64,000 bases of DNA from Protula sp. h YS-2021 (taxonomy: Eukaryota > Annelida > Polychaeta > Sabellida > Serpulidae), in assembly GCA_949752745.1 (NCBI GenBank), contig OX457027.1:85547936-85611935 (forward strand). The letters are read 5' to 3'. Made by a program: the position numbers and the translations under genes. Positions 41,411-55,500 of this stretch are shown here, one piece after another. How positions within the stretch are numbered: the first letter of the stretch is position 1; each line of letters opens with the position of its first letter. The notes under the pieces were generated by a model, which was not told where the DNA came from, did not search any database, and saw nothing but the letters and a program-made list of their open reading frames with translations.

Positions 41411-44400
41411 TATAAACGATTAAGCAGAGGCTTGTAGCTGTTCAAATGAACCAACCAAAACCGAAGTGATAGTGTGGGGCACATGATGCCCAACCGGACC
41501 AGTTTATAAACACTTCTTAATGATTGATCAGCTGGAAGTCGGGCCCCCCCCCCCTTTATAAACAACAGCAACACTAACGCAAGAAGAGTTGAAGGGGTTA
41601 CCCCGTGCCACTGGATCATTCATTATAATTATGCAAAATACGCGACCGCGCGGTAAGTCGCCGCCCGCGTATGGCTACAAAACTATGACGGTTTTCGTGA
41701 TAATTAGACGCGGACGACTGCATGCATTGCATTGTCAGGTTTGACGTGGGTGCGTAGACTTGAGGGCCTGTGATGGTCAGACCGTAAACCATAGCGACTG
41801 TCAGATTTCACATGAGTGTCCTTTATTGAAAGGCTGCGTGGATAAGTGTTCCTCATATCTCTTTTTGATATTTTGGCTTTCCCTGTATAAACTCGACTTC
41901 CTTTGTCGGGTCTGTGTTTTTCAGCCCATATTATTTCAGTCGAAACGCTGGATCCATCTGGTTTGGGTTGAATTGTGGGGTACAATGGTTGGCATTGTCT
42001 TTCGGGGAGGGAGGAGTGATAGAACAAGTTGAAGAGGTAATGAGTATGTATACACACGTTAACCGCTTGCCTCAACCCCCCCCCCCTCCTCTCCCTTTCC
42101 CTCCTTCCCCACCCTGTTCATCTTCTGCTTTCAGGTTTCTCTCTGCCAAAATAGCAGAAAGAAAATCTGCCGTTCTTTCTCAATAACAAAGGTCAGTAAT
42201 ATGGTGCAAAAAAAAAAAATGCTGTTCAGAACTTTGCTCCGATCACCTACCTGTATTTGTCTTGATAACGGTAGATAAGGAATGAACGGCCCAGTGGTGC
42301 CATAGGCAGATGATTCGTTGATAAAATGCGCAAAACCCTTTATGATCGTTGGATGAGTTGTACCTAATATTGATACGCCAATCATGTGAGCACTGGTGTC
42401 AATCTGTTAATTAATAAGATTATGGTGTGTAAAATGGCACTATTTTGTTTGTTGTGTGTTATGAAATAAGTGTTGTTTTTACACAGCACAATCTTGGCTG
42501 AGGTGAGTTCAGGTAGAGGCCTGTAGCACCCGCCTCTGGTGTTGCTTGAACTGAACAAAATGGACCAGGTTGAGAAATTTGAAATTTTAGTGTATGAAGT
42601 TCAGCGTATTGGTTTACGGTTTGATGAACACAGAGCCACGATCTAGTGTACGAGGGTTTCTTTGTTCTTATCGAATGACTGTTAGCGGTTTCTAGTTAAG
42701 ATGTTTGTGCGAAAGTGTTACTTGGAGAATATGATGTGAAACCACTTTGATTGAACCACGGTTTCAATACCAAAAGTTAATTAAATTAAATTAAAAAAAA
42801 AAACAATAGAGAAGCGAAACTGTGTTAGTTTTAAAAACCCAACTTTATGTGCAAACCTTCGTTTTAAAATCCGAATTCTAAGTCAGATTGACATCTGAAA
42901 AGAAGTTGTTCCGGTGACAGCTAGTGACTGCGTGCTACCGTGTTGTTTGGGAGAAAACAAGCTTTGTGGGAAGTGCGGATTAGCGGGTGCATCCTTCTGA
43001 GGCTGCCGCTACGACGATGTGATCATGGACAGGGCTTGTGTGATTAGTATATTTTACATGTTACAGATACTGTGCATTGCCCATGGTTTAAAAAAAACGC
43101 GTGTAGCACTTTGTAAACGAATGAAATGTGTGCCAGTGAAATGATGTTTTGTTTTCGCGGCGAGTTGGTTAATGTTTATGTTTTGCCATTTATAGTGGAA
43201 CTCTCGTCAGAAATGTTACCACAACACAAAAACCAACTCCCGCCCCCCCCCCCCAACCTTCCTCAAGTTGGAAAAGATTGGTTTGCTTTGCATTTTGGAG
43301 CTTTTTGGGTGTTTTTACTATGATGGAAAGGTTTGTACGTCTCAGGTCTCGCCCGGCCTGTCTGGAAGCGTTTGTTAAAGTCCGCATTGTTTGATATCAG
43401 TGTAGAAATGAGGAGACTTGGAAGAGGGGTGGGGGGGGGGGGGGGGGGGGCTGGGGGCAGTATCGTGATGCAACTTTTGCCTTGATCTTTTAGTTTTGTT
43501 TTGAATGGGTGCATAATGACCCACGTCACAAAGCGTCACCGCACCTACGTCACACCTTGATGCTGTATAAAGGAAGTGGGTAAACCTCCCCAGGACGAAG
43601 TTAGTGGGTAGATTTGTACATTGCCTTTTTTCCCCAACCACTTCTTATTGCCGTGATTTATAACAGAGATCGCTTTATTTTATGGGCTGTCGTATATTTG
43701 CTCGTTCTACCGAGACACAAACTACTGCTCAAGTCGGACCAGTAAATAACCAGTTCACTTGTTCGGCCCCAAATCTCGTGGTCTTGGACCAGTGTGAAAT
43801 TCTAGCCCGGTAACGGAAATAATTTGTGAAATGAAACCCAACAACTTGGTGGAAATAAAAGATGATTTTGCTTTGGTCTTCATACGAAGTATTTCCCCTC
43901 AACATTTTCTTATTCTGCTTTTGGAATTAGAGTGGGGACTTGGCACATGTTAGTCGTTAGAGTGTAAATACACTGCAGAGGACAGAGGAGGAGAAAATGT
44001 TCCATTTCCTACAAATCGAGCTATATCAAGTACGGCAACTGAAGCTTAATGCTGTTGTTGTTATGTTTTAAAGTCTTCATGTTTCTAACCATTTTGACAG
44101 GTTTTACTGATGACGTAAAACGAAGGAATTCTGTTGGTTACTTGTGACGTCATTGTCACGTGTGCTGTATAGGCTTGTGTTCGGTTTTGTTTTCCTTAGG
44201 TCCAGAGTGTGATTCCCTAGGTCGATACCGAAAGGGCATTTCTATGATACAAGGTTAGGTCAGGCCAGTTTCTGGCGGTTGCATTTCAATTTAACATCGT
44301 TCTTTGTCATGTTAAATATTATACGCAAATATTGTGTTAAGTTTTCAGACGCAAATTCTTCGTTCTGTTTTGCTTAAGTGTCCTGGTCGTTCTTTCTTGT

Positions 44401-47400
44401 AAATAAAAATATTTCACCGCGCAGAAATTGTGGGATGTGTCAAAATCAGGAAATTATCAGAAAAAAGCATAAATATCCGTTTAGAAACAAGCAATGGCTT
44501 GTTTATTCTTTTGTTCAAATTCCAATATTAAGGCGGTTCGTTAAAAATGTAGTCAGCTCACTCATTTCAGGTTGTTGTTTATTCCTCGAAGCAGATTGAA
44601 CATGCTGACTGCAGTTTGCACTCACGCGATGACTTATGGTTAATCACGTGATGGTTTACATTCAGTCACGTGACCTTTTCAGCTCGGTTATGTGGTGTGT
44701 GCATAGTCACGTGATAGTAACTGTCAATTTTTTTAGAATTATTGAGTGTAAATTTAATTTAAATATCTTTGGAGTAGTTGATTTGTGCGACAGGCGACGG
44801 AAATGACGAAAATAAATCATATAATTCTGGATAAAGCAACACTAACAATATCAACGTTCAGTGTGACTCATAGGTCCCGAAATACAATACAAGAATTACA
44901 AAATTGTATTTAATATACTTTCACCTTGTCCAAATCGGTTTCTTATTTTTTTGCATGTGTTTAGTCGAAGGTGAATTGCTGCGTCCGGCAAGACATTTCT
45001 TCAGATATAGACGATATCTAGACGAACACTGAGCAACAAGACGAGACTGGAGCGATGGTAATACATTTCAAGACAGAACAAAACCTGCGCTCACGGTTTC
45101 CTCAAATAGTACCAGCAGCTGTTGTTAAGCTGTTGCATTGAATGTCAGCACAGTAATTATACGTTAAGGGAGAAAATATGTATCTAACTGAGAAAGGTCC
45201 CAAATTGTTTGTTTCATTAGTGTTCTTAAAAAAAATCTCCTCCGCAAGCAGTTAATAGCAAGGGTTATGTGATAAGCGGAGGTTTGAGCCGTAGCCTGTT
45301 GCATTTTTAAGAGTGACGTCATGTGGTTGACCAACACCAACCCATTGGAAGATATCATGAATGTGGAGATGTCGTTTTAACATATCAGAAAAAAAAGTCA
45401 CACATGTGTAGGAATGTGTTGCTGAGCCTCTTCCGCGCGCTCCCGTGTTGGCACTTCGTGTTCGCTGTCTTCACGGTTGTTCTCGATTTGAGTGACAGTG
45501 TTTTCTGGCGACGCAAGAGATTCTTCTAGCAAAGTAACACCAAGTTTATACGTCTTTCAAGTGCTGGAAAAAAAAATCACCGGTATTTGCCTGCAGCGAT
45601 ATTTACAGAACTGTCGTGTATTAAAAAGAATCGTTAAGGGGACCATTCGTTTGATTATATCCATTTTAGATTTGGGGGAGAGGGGTGGGGGGGGGGGGGG
45701 AGGTTCGGGTATAGAAGGGTGCAGCTGAATGCGGTCGTGTGTATAAATGTTCAGGTTCTGTGACAGGGTGCCCCAAATTGTCAAAGTGTGCTCATTTTTT
45801 CGGTGGCACTGGAATCAAAGCTAAATTTGCGTGCGGTTGCCGTTAATCTGAGTTTCGCTGACTGAAGTAAATGTGAAGCTTTTTTTTCTTCATCAGGTTT
45901 GTAATAGTGAAATGTAAATAATGCGATATGTTAAGAAGCCAAACAATAAGGTAAATGTGTGACAGCTGTCACGTTTCTAAATGAGGTGATTGATTGCTCT
46001 CCCTGTTTTATTATGTCAATCATGGATCTTACATTTTAACGCCTTTACTCTTTTAGTTGCTGTGATAGTTGCTAAAGGTAGTAAAATGTTTGGCTTCTGT
46101 CTGCCTTATCAAGCGAAATAGAGTTTCAGATTGCAAAAAAAAATAATAATAATAAATAAATAAAATAAATGAATGAAGCTGTTGAGTGTGATGTAAACAT
46201 TTTATAAATGTATTGGTGCACTTTATCGGGCACTTACCAGGCGAATAAGCCAATCAAATGCGAAAATCCACCTGATGTGTCTGCATTTTATCATGGCTAG
46301 TGATTTTATTTACCTGCATTTTGCTCCCCAAGTTCACGCGATGCTGATTGAATATCACCATCGACACGTGCCTATGTGAATGAACACGTGCGACACGTGC
46401 ATGCATTAAATACTGTAGAAGTTTATTTGCTTTTGGGAAAGATGGTATTTTCGTACGAATAATTTCTGATCCATGATGCCGCAGCTAAATCACCAGTTCC
46501 AGTCCTCTGCCTTGTATCACCACTTTACAGTGGGCTATTTAGACCCGTTTATATTGACTGTAATATGTAGCATATAGTGTATTGTAAGCCCCAGCTGTTT
46601 TTGTGCACATTTGTACACAATGTGCACATTTGATTGCGATACAGCAACCATTTGAATGAATCATATGTTATTGAGCTTGGCGTAAGTGTCCCGCCAAAGC
46701 GAAAATGAAATAAGCGATAACTTCTACAGTATGTGAAAACAGGTACGAATAAAAATACGCCAAACTTCACGCAACTTTTATGTATGCATTCAGTGTTATA
46801 AATATGTTTTGTTTTACCCCTATTCTTGTTACGAACGCCGCATTTATATTTATTGGATTTCACCAAGAAAATTTGTCGTTACGAAGTGGAGTAAAACACT
46901 CACAATTGTATCATGTAAATGATTAAGATAATAAAAAATACGAAAAATATTAATAAAAAAATCATAAAAACAATAAAAAAGCCGAAGTATTTTTGTGTTT
47001 TATTGATTTAACTTCGTATTTATTCAAGATACGAGACCTCGCGAAAATTCAGTTTCGAGTGGATACAGTTTGTAATTTACCCAACCTATCAACCACGCAA
47101 TTAATTTTCTGGGATTAAAGACATCTGGGTTTTTTTTCTAACCTGAAAACTACCCATAGGGTGGGTTTAGGTACGACACAGAGTGGCCCTATTTTTTTAC
47201 ACACCACAGGTCTAGATTTAGTCTCCCTCGCTTTCTAGAACATCTCTCTTTGGCATATAAGGTAATCCAGTTCTGTGGCGCATTTATTTGGAGACTAATA
47301 CAAAACCTTATGCAATTGTTGAATACTTGTTAATAGTACCAGGGCCACACCCCCTGCAATGACTTTCCCTTGTAATGAGGGGCATTACGTGTGTATCTTA

Positions 47401-48318
47401 GGTAAAACGTGTTTCTCCGGCTCCTTTGATATTAATCTTGGGTCAAGTTAGCAGTTCTTCCTTACAAGCAATCTTCAAAAAAATAACGCATGTTTATGGA
47501 ATCCCTAACAACTAAAACACCTGCAGGCATTATGTACCCCTTGCTGATGGGAAAAGGTTCGAATCAGAAGAAACTGCCTTTCAAAATACATGAATACATA
47601 ATAAAATCCGTCAATTTGCCATTTATTAAAAACACAGTGCAGTGATTAGACCTGGCCATTTGCAAGAGTCGAAGTAACTTAACTTTTTTAAACAACGAAA
47701 CAGCTCAGGTGTTCGTATGTTGCCCAGAGCAGATGTACATATGTGGCTAATTGGAGTATGCTTCGAATGGAGTGAATTCCAATATATATCGATCGTCAGT
47801 ATTAATTTGCTTATCTTATAAAATTCATTGTTTCATTTTAGGTGCGGTAAACCAGTTTGACTTGAATTCTGACTTCAGTCAAATTAAAACGTTCGCGTAG
47901 CCTAAGTGTTGTATTACTCAAGTGAACAAACTAGTTTATTACTCAAGAACGCATTCAGTTTCTATTTATTATCATTTGCCTCCTCTGTCTGATGCTCAAC
48001 TGCTTTGCATCAAAGATAGAAAAAGGACAACAGTCCTAGCCACTGTATACAAACATCAGTGTCGAAGTCACTACTTTCAAGAGGCTAACTTTTGTCTAAA
48101 ACACTGAAAGTAAATATCCGATAGACAAATACATTTCTGAGACATTTACCGAACTGGACAAACACGCTCTTAACAGTGTTGCTCTGGTACGTATTGTTGT
48201 TGTCTTTTCCCCGACTATCACCTGTATACAAAGAGTACACTCGTCACACATGCCAAAGAAAAAGAACAACACATGCCAAAGAAAAAGAACAACATCAACA
48301 GTACTCATCTTAGCTTGG
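41411..48318. other. Convergent intergenic region
   Basis: I see no supported gene between the 3' ends of the two convergent genes. It holds poly-G/poly-C runs (about 41546, 42078, 43241, 43430-43450, 45688), AT-rich stretches and a cluster of CACGTG palindromes. All open frames are short and lack family features or codon bias. Confidence 0.6.
44644..44714. promoter_or_regulatory. Cluster of CACGTG E-boxes
   Basis: TCACGTGA at 44644-44651, GTCACGTGAC at 44665-44674 and TCACGTGA at 44707-44714. GTCACGTGAC is the core bound by bHLH-Zip factors of the MiT/TFE and USF type. The place is downstream of both genes, and such palindromes recur elsewhere in the window, so function is doubtful. Confidence 0.35.
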
Positions 48319-48324
48319 TTTATT
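48319..48324 (-). terminator. Candidate poly(A) signal for GALNS
   Basis: AATAAA on the - strand, about 850 bases after the GALNS stop codon. It is only one of several possible sites. Confidence 0.3.
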
Positions 48325-49172
48325 AATCATGACATTAAATAAATTCAACTTGGTCCTCAATTATAGAAAACTATAAAAATATAAACGAAATCTGAAAAAA
48401 AATGCTTCACACTATTAAAATGAAAGCGGTTAAGCAGGCACGGCGGCACAGGAATAAGGTATTCTATTAAGATGGAGCGCCAAGTAATTACGTCATGCTA
48501 ACTACTACAATACTCAGTGAACTATGGCCTACAATGGCGTCCTGCAATGGTCCCTGTCACATCCAGCCCGATTGATACAATTCATCAGTTTTCTTTCCAC
48601 TGTATTACTCTTTTTAAAAGGACTACTAGAATTCCAACCAGAAACAAAACAATATTGCGGAAATCGGCAAGACCAGTCAAATATCGTTATTATCTGCTCT
48701 ACGCGTTGGCTTCCATTCCTGGAATGAGCATAACGCCTTTGGAGTGTGTCACGCAGTGAGCACCAATTCTGACTGAGCTTTCATATTCTCCTGATTTTGA
48801 AATTCGCGCAGCACTGACTGTACAATTTTGGCATCTCCCGCTATAACAAGTTGAGCAATGTACTTCTTTGAATACCAACAAAAACATAAACACACCAAAC
48901 CTTACTACTGATCATAAGTGAGACTAGCTGGAGATGTTTATACTTAACTACACTTCTCATCATTACACAATCACACCAAGAAACACTGTGAGACTAAGAA
49001 GCCAATAATATCACAATCTATGCTTGTCAAATAAAGCCAAACTGATTATTGCACTGTTCAAAATAGCTGTCGAGAATGTAACTTCCATTCCCTCAATCAA
49101 GCTTTCTGGAATTAACCTGAAACTAAGCATCTGTCTTGAGCTGAGCGTTTTACGCTTGTAATATCGCCCATC

Positions 49173-49259
49173 TCAGTGGTTCCATACGCATTTTTTCGGA
49201 TTTGACTCCGGACCCTTCAGGCATCTTCCTAGTTTATCACAACCTGGAGGTGCCCAATT
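49173..49259 (-). CDS. GALNS: GALNS last exon
   Basis: Acceptor gattccag|AAT. It encodes [20 protein letters not shown] and ends KKCVWNH before TGA (49173-49175). The cysteine pattern and the C-terminal KKC-x-W-x-H match human GALNS closely. Confidence 0.95.
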   Translation of the reverse strand, partial: NWAPPGCDKLGRCLKGPESNPKKCVWNH

Positions 49260-49463
49260 CTGGAATCACAATAAAAGACAAAGTGTTAACGCATATTATC
49301 GTACACAAGCGACTCAGCTACAAAATAGTCCTGAAAGAACCAACAATATAAAACACAAACGCCTCTTGTGTTCTTCGTACTCGAAAAGAACTGGCTAAAA
49401 AGTACAAATTAACTTTAATAAGCTAACTGACTACCTAAGTAACTAAATTAAACTAAACTAAAC

Positions 49464-49517
<54 letters not shown>

Positions 49518-52500
49518 GAATTTAGCATTTTACCTACGTTTTAAGCTGCGCATGAAGTGCACGCGCACACACACACACAACATGTCACAACAGGTCTCAC
49601 CATGACGGCGCTGTCACACCAGTCGAGCTGCGGCTTTCCTTTCACTAGCGCTTCTTGGTGAGTTTGTATAGCTATCTTTATATTAGGCATCACTTGCTTA
49701 TATTCTTCTGTGCTTGGGCTATAAATAAGAAACAAAAAAACAAATCAATATTACAGGCAAATCAGAATTCACAGCATTCCCGCCAAAAAATCTCTTTCCG
49801 TTACAAGTATATTATTACTTTTTATTTATCCAAGATACTTCCATTTTAGAATAATTTATATCACATGAGAACTACATCTTGTGGTAGTTTATTAAGTCAT
49901 TTGCCAATTAAAAATGAGCACAGTAACACTTCTTTACCAGCCTTTGATACGCTTTTACTGCGTCACATTTCACCAAGGCGTGCAGTAATAAGATTACGGT
50001 AATGCGTGGTATTACGGCAGGGTGTATTTAACAGGCTTACTGTATGAGGTATTTCTCGCCAGGATCTCTGCCTAAGTTGAACAGCAAGGGCTCGGCTGAA
50101 TGATCCACCTGGTCGTGCGTCGTCACATTGTTTATCTCCTCTCCGGGGCAAAAGTTAGTCCCTTTCTGTTAAATAATAAGTATTAGCTTGAGGGTATTTT
50201 GTGCTAGATTCAAGCACGCGTGTACGCATCGTGTCGTCACGATGACGCATTCCTGTAATGCACAGGCGAGCCTAGCCATGCCATTTTATCGGCGACTAAA
50301 GAACTCACAATCTATCTATCACCTATTTATACCGAAAAGTACGTAATTCTCAGGGCGCGCTTCACGAAACGAATAAAGACGTGAATTTAGGTTAGATAGG
50401 TATCTGTCAACTAGATTAGATACGAATCTTTCAAGACTGGACCCAAGACAACGACGACTTGCAAAACTGTAATCACTATAAACTAAATTAGTTCCACCGA
50501 AAAAAAAAAGATAAAAATGATATAGTGCAAAACAAATGAACTTTCAGAGCGTCAAATGCTAATTAACAGCACCTGGAATTCGGCTATGGAATTTGTCCAG
50601 GTCCACCTGTGTGCTTTGTACTGTCCGTATCTCACCGCCATCAACTCATTGCCTCGGTAGTAGAAGATGGCCCTGCACAAGGATATACAAAAAATAGCAC
50701 AAATAAAATTGCATATATAAAAGAAGTAGATCACAAATTTCCGTATGAAAATATCCCAAATGTACAATCCAAAATAATGTTAATATTGAAAAACAAACAA
50801 AGGCCACTTAAAGAGTACGTATTTTTAAGAATGTCAAATTTTGAAGAAAACAATCTGAGTGCTTCGGGACATAACTCAGAGAAGTGAATTGTGAGTAAGA
50901 AGTGTTTGAATGTTTTTGGTGAGTAGCTGACTACCTATCCTCTTTCGTGCCATTGATGAGCAGGGGTAGGAGGGATATGCCGTCAATGATGCGGTCACTT
51001 GGTTTCTCTATCTCAGCTAGCTCCAGGAAAGTCGTGTACAGGTCCATGAGCGTCCCTGCTTGTGTGGACACCTGCGAAACAAAATCAGACAAGTGTGCAC
51101 CCAAGACGCGTGTTAGCACGTGTACAGCGGAGTCGTGTACAGACCCACGAGCGTCCCTGCTTGTGTGGCCACCTGAGAAACAAAGTCAGACACGTGTGCA
51201 CCCAAGACGCGTGTTAGCACGTGTACAGCGGAGTCGTGTACAGACCCACGAGCGTCCCTGCTTGTGTGGCCACCTGAGAAACAAAATCAGACAAGTGTGC
51301 ACCCAAGACGCGTGTTAGCACGTGTACAGCGGAGTCGTGTACAGACCCACGAGCGTCCCTGCTTGTGTGGCCACCTGAGAAACAAAGTCAGACAAGTGTG
51401 CACCCAAGACGCGTGTTAGCACGTGTACAGCGGAGTCGTGTACAGACCCACGAGCGTCCCTGCTTGTGTGGCCACCTGAGAAACAAAGTCAGACACGTGT
51501 GCACCCAAGACGCGTGTTAGCACGTGTACAGCGGAGTCGTGTACAGACCCACGAGCGTCCCTGCTTGTGTGGCCACCTGAGAAACAAAGTCAGACACGTG
51601 TGCACCCAAGACGCGTGTTAGCACGTGTACAGCGGAGTCGTGTACAGACCCATGCGTGTCCCTATTGTGTGGACACCTGAGAAACAAAGTCAGACACGTG
51701 TACACCCAAGACGCGTGTTAGCACGTGTACAGCGGAGTCGTGTACAGACCCATGCGTGTCCCTATTGTGTGGACACCTGAGAAACAAAGTCAGACACGTG
51801 TGCACCCAAGACGCGTGTTAGCACGTGTACAGCCGAGTCGTGTACAGACCCACGTGCGTCCCTGCTTGTGTGTGCACCTCGGAAACAAAGTCAGACCAAT
51901 GTGTACCCAGGACGTGCCACAGCGCATGTAGCGAAGTCTTGGTTTACTGACAGAAGGCTCCCAAAGGTAAAGGTCCACTTATCTCATTTTTTCAACATAT
52001 ATTTATATAGTGTTCAGATGCATATTCAATAAAACGAACTTACTTGCAAGGTTATTTTTTTGACACTTGTAAAATATCTGAAAAGATATAACTGAATGTT
52101 TCTGGATAATATCTGCTATATTTCTTTTCTTCAAGAGAAACTTCGACAAGAAAAAGTAATCAAGATTAATGACATGACAGAACGTTTTCAAAGATTCCAA
52201 AAATTCGTTCGAATCAATCAAAAATTCTCATACGACCATAACACAATATATATACACGACGAAAGTACTGGAAGTAAATCAGTTAAATGAATCTGAGTTT
52301 GTCGCGCCATTAATGTTCAACCTTGTTGGGTTTGATGTGGCCGGGCCACCAAGCGATCGATGGTTCTCTCATGCCGCCTTCGTACGTAGTCTCTTTGCCG
52401 CACAGGAATGGCCCATTACTTCCGCCTGCAATCACACGTCACTGAAATGTCAATGAATCAAAGTACATAAAATTACAGTGTTTGAAAGACGGTTCTAGTT

Positions 52501-55500
52501 CAAAGCTCGAGGAATAAATATACCAAATGTATCACAGTAACACTTTTTCTTATCTATTGCGTTTTCAAATATTGCAGGATTCTGTTCAGCTAATTTTTTT
52601 TTAATTTATAAATCAGTTTTTTTTGTAGATATTTAATGCAAGTAAATGGCTCTGAAAATAATATTGATCAATTCCACTCTACAGAAACATCTTTTCAACT
52701 GACAAAGAAAAGTTAAACCTTTTTTTTCAATTTAAGAGTAATCAACAATGAAGCCCTTAAACCAACATGCCACAACTTCGTGCAAACTGGTTAGTAGAAA
52801 GACATCAAGCGAGAGGTAATATCACAGCCAGCCAATCAGTTAAGGGATTACATCACATCCACTCCATGAAGTGAGAGATGACATCATACCCAGCTAATCA
52901 ATTAAGGGATTACATCACACCCAGCCAATCAACTGAGTCATGACATCATACCCAGCATTATGCGCAGCCAGTAAAGCGAGGGGTTACTTCAAGCTCAGAC
53001 AATCCCATAAACGCGTGAACAAGGGAGGAATGACCCAAACAATAATACATCTTCACTGGAAAAATCGAACAAATGACGCATTGATGTTGACGGAAACACT
53101 TTCAGTCATCACTTGTTGCTTGAAGTAAGGAATGGGGACTGGACATCTCGGCACCTGTCAAACTCGGCACCTACAAAGTCGGCACTTTTTGGACAACTCG
53201 GCACCTAAAATTTTGGATAACTCGGCACCTCATTTTCAATCTCGGCACTTTTTGGACAACTCGGCACCCAATTTTTTTTAAAGTTTTTATAGTCTTAATG
53301 CTTCAACAACAGTTTATTTTTATTGAAGTGGCTCATTTTATACTTTTTCTTATTGGATTTATCCCTTATGGCGTGAACAAAGTGTTTCAGCTCACAATTT
53401 CAGAGCACTCTGGACACCACAATTCATTGCAATCACCATGAAAAAGAGCCTTTTATGTCAGTGTACTTTGAAACCTATTGTGTATTTATTATTGGTTTGT
53501 TCCCTGTGATTTTGCTCTCAAAGAGCCTTTCATTTGACATCACTCGTTGTATGTACTCAACTGTACAATTGAATTTTACGTGTCATGACACCAAAATGTA
53601 AAAGTTACCTCTGCTTTCATGATTGAATTCATACTACTTATTTCCTGCTCTTTGTTTATGATCCGTTTCCTTTTTTATTTAATTTGTGGGGGTGATTTGA
53701 TTTCAATTTTATATTCAATCTTCGAGAGAGATCAGAACGAGGTGACTTTTGAGTTAGGCGCCTCCTGGGGCAAATAAAATTAAAACAACCACGCAATTCG
53801 CCCAAGCTTAGTTTCATAATTGCTATTAAAGTAATATAGTGCCCCGTGCTTTCGCACTGTGGGGCTAATTGGAATTTATGATACTCTGAAACATTGATTA
53901 CAACAATGGCAATTAGCATGTGCAATCCAACCTATGATAGCAGAATAACAGGGAACAAAACAATAATAAATACACAAAAGGTTTCAGAGTACACTGACAC
54001 AAAAGGCTCTTTTTCATAGTGATTGCAATAAATTGTGGTGTCCAGAGTGCTCTGGAACTGTGAAATAAACCACTTTGTTCAAGCCACAAGGGATAAATCT
54101 AAAAAGAAAAAGTATAAAAATCAGCCACTTTAATAAAACTAAACTGTTGTTGAAGCATTAAGACCATGAAAATAAAAAAAAATAAATTAAAAATTAAAAA
54201 AAAAATAAAAACAACAAAAAGTGCCGAGTTTGAAAGTGAGGTGCCGAGTTGTCCAAAATTTTAGGTGCCGAGTTGTCCAAAAAGTGCCGACTTTGTAGGT
54301 GCCGAGTTTGACAGGTGCCGAGTTGTCCAGAGACCTAAGGAATCAGTCACCTAAACTTGATATACAACTGTAGCCTTACGCGCAGAATGAATACCCTGGA
54401 GAGGGTACCTTAGTACATGGGTTTGGCGGGGATCTGCACAGCGAAAGACCCCCACCCCTTTTTAATTTAAACAAAGTCTTTTCTAGTGAGCGTAAAACGT
54501 CGACAAGTTGTTATCTCTGCAATTTCTTTTTTCGCTTTTATATAGCGAAGAACATAAGAAAATGCTAACTTCGCTTGCTTAGAATTTTTTAAAAATATTT
54601 CAGACTAAGTACTCCCCTTCCGGGACGAATATCGTTCGAGTTTTAACTCCCAGCAAATTATAAGTAAAATCGGGGTTTCAGCCCTGAAAAGCAAGCTTGT
54701 GGAGTTCACCGGTGACGCTTGCAAAGTCGAGTTATGACACTGTGCCGTCTTCGTAAGCTACTTAGAAGAATAAAGCTTTCATTTTCCATATCTGTTAAAG
54801 CCACAGCTCCATCCCCCTCGTGACCTTCACCACATCCTCCCCCCTCACTCCCTACCCTCCTTCCCCCTCGTGACCCTCACCTCTACCCTCCCCCTCGTGA
54901 CCCTCATCCCCCCTCCCCAACCAGTCGCCAAGCGTTGTAAGCTTTACCTCTTTCTTTAGCATAAGTGGCCGCACCGTTGTCAGACGAGAAAAATGCCAGG
55001 GTATTATCAGCAATCTTTAAATCCTTCAGTGTTTGCAAGATTTTTCCAACACCAAAATCTAGTTCACGCACTGCGTCACCGTATCTGACGGAAAGCAAAT
55101 CAAAAGCACACTTTTCTTTATGTTTCAACTGTTCACATAAAATGAAATACCCTTGTATTGTCGTCGCAGTGATTAAATAACTCCGCGAGGCACCCCACCC
55201 CGGGCCACATACAAGCGTCTGTGTTCCCTGTATTTTTGTTTCTCTTTGCTTCATGAGCCTAGCTACCATCTACGTCATACATCGACGCACTGCTGGATTC
55301 GTTGCTATGGATATATTACGACATACGAGATCGTGTTAAGCGGTTACTGGAATCAGGAATGCGCGAATTGTTTTGTTTTTTTTTTTTCTTTCTCCGACTA
55401 CACTGAAGTAGGTCGTTCGTGTTGGACTTGAACTAACGCGTCAAACTATGTTAAGTTTATTAGTAAACTACAGCAGTGTTCATAGCCCACATATTCCCCA

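Noticed and set aside
47550..47575. tRNA-like B box (ggttcgaatc)
   Set aside because: No A box at the right distance and no cloverleaf can be drawn around it.
53656..53925. An 89-residue frame on the - strand in the centre of the foldback element as a transposase
   Set aside because: No DDE-type motif, zinc finger or other transposase feature. It is too short.
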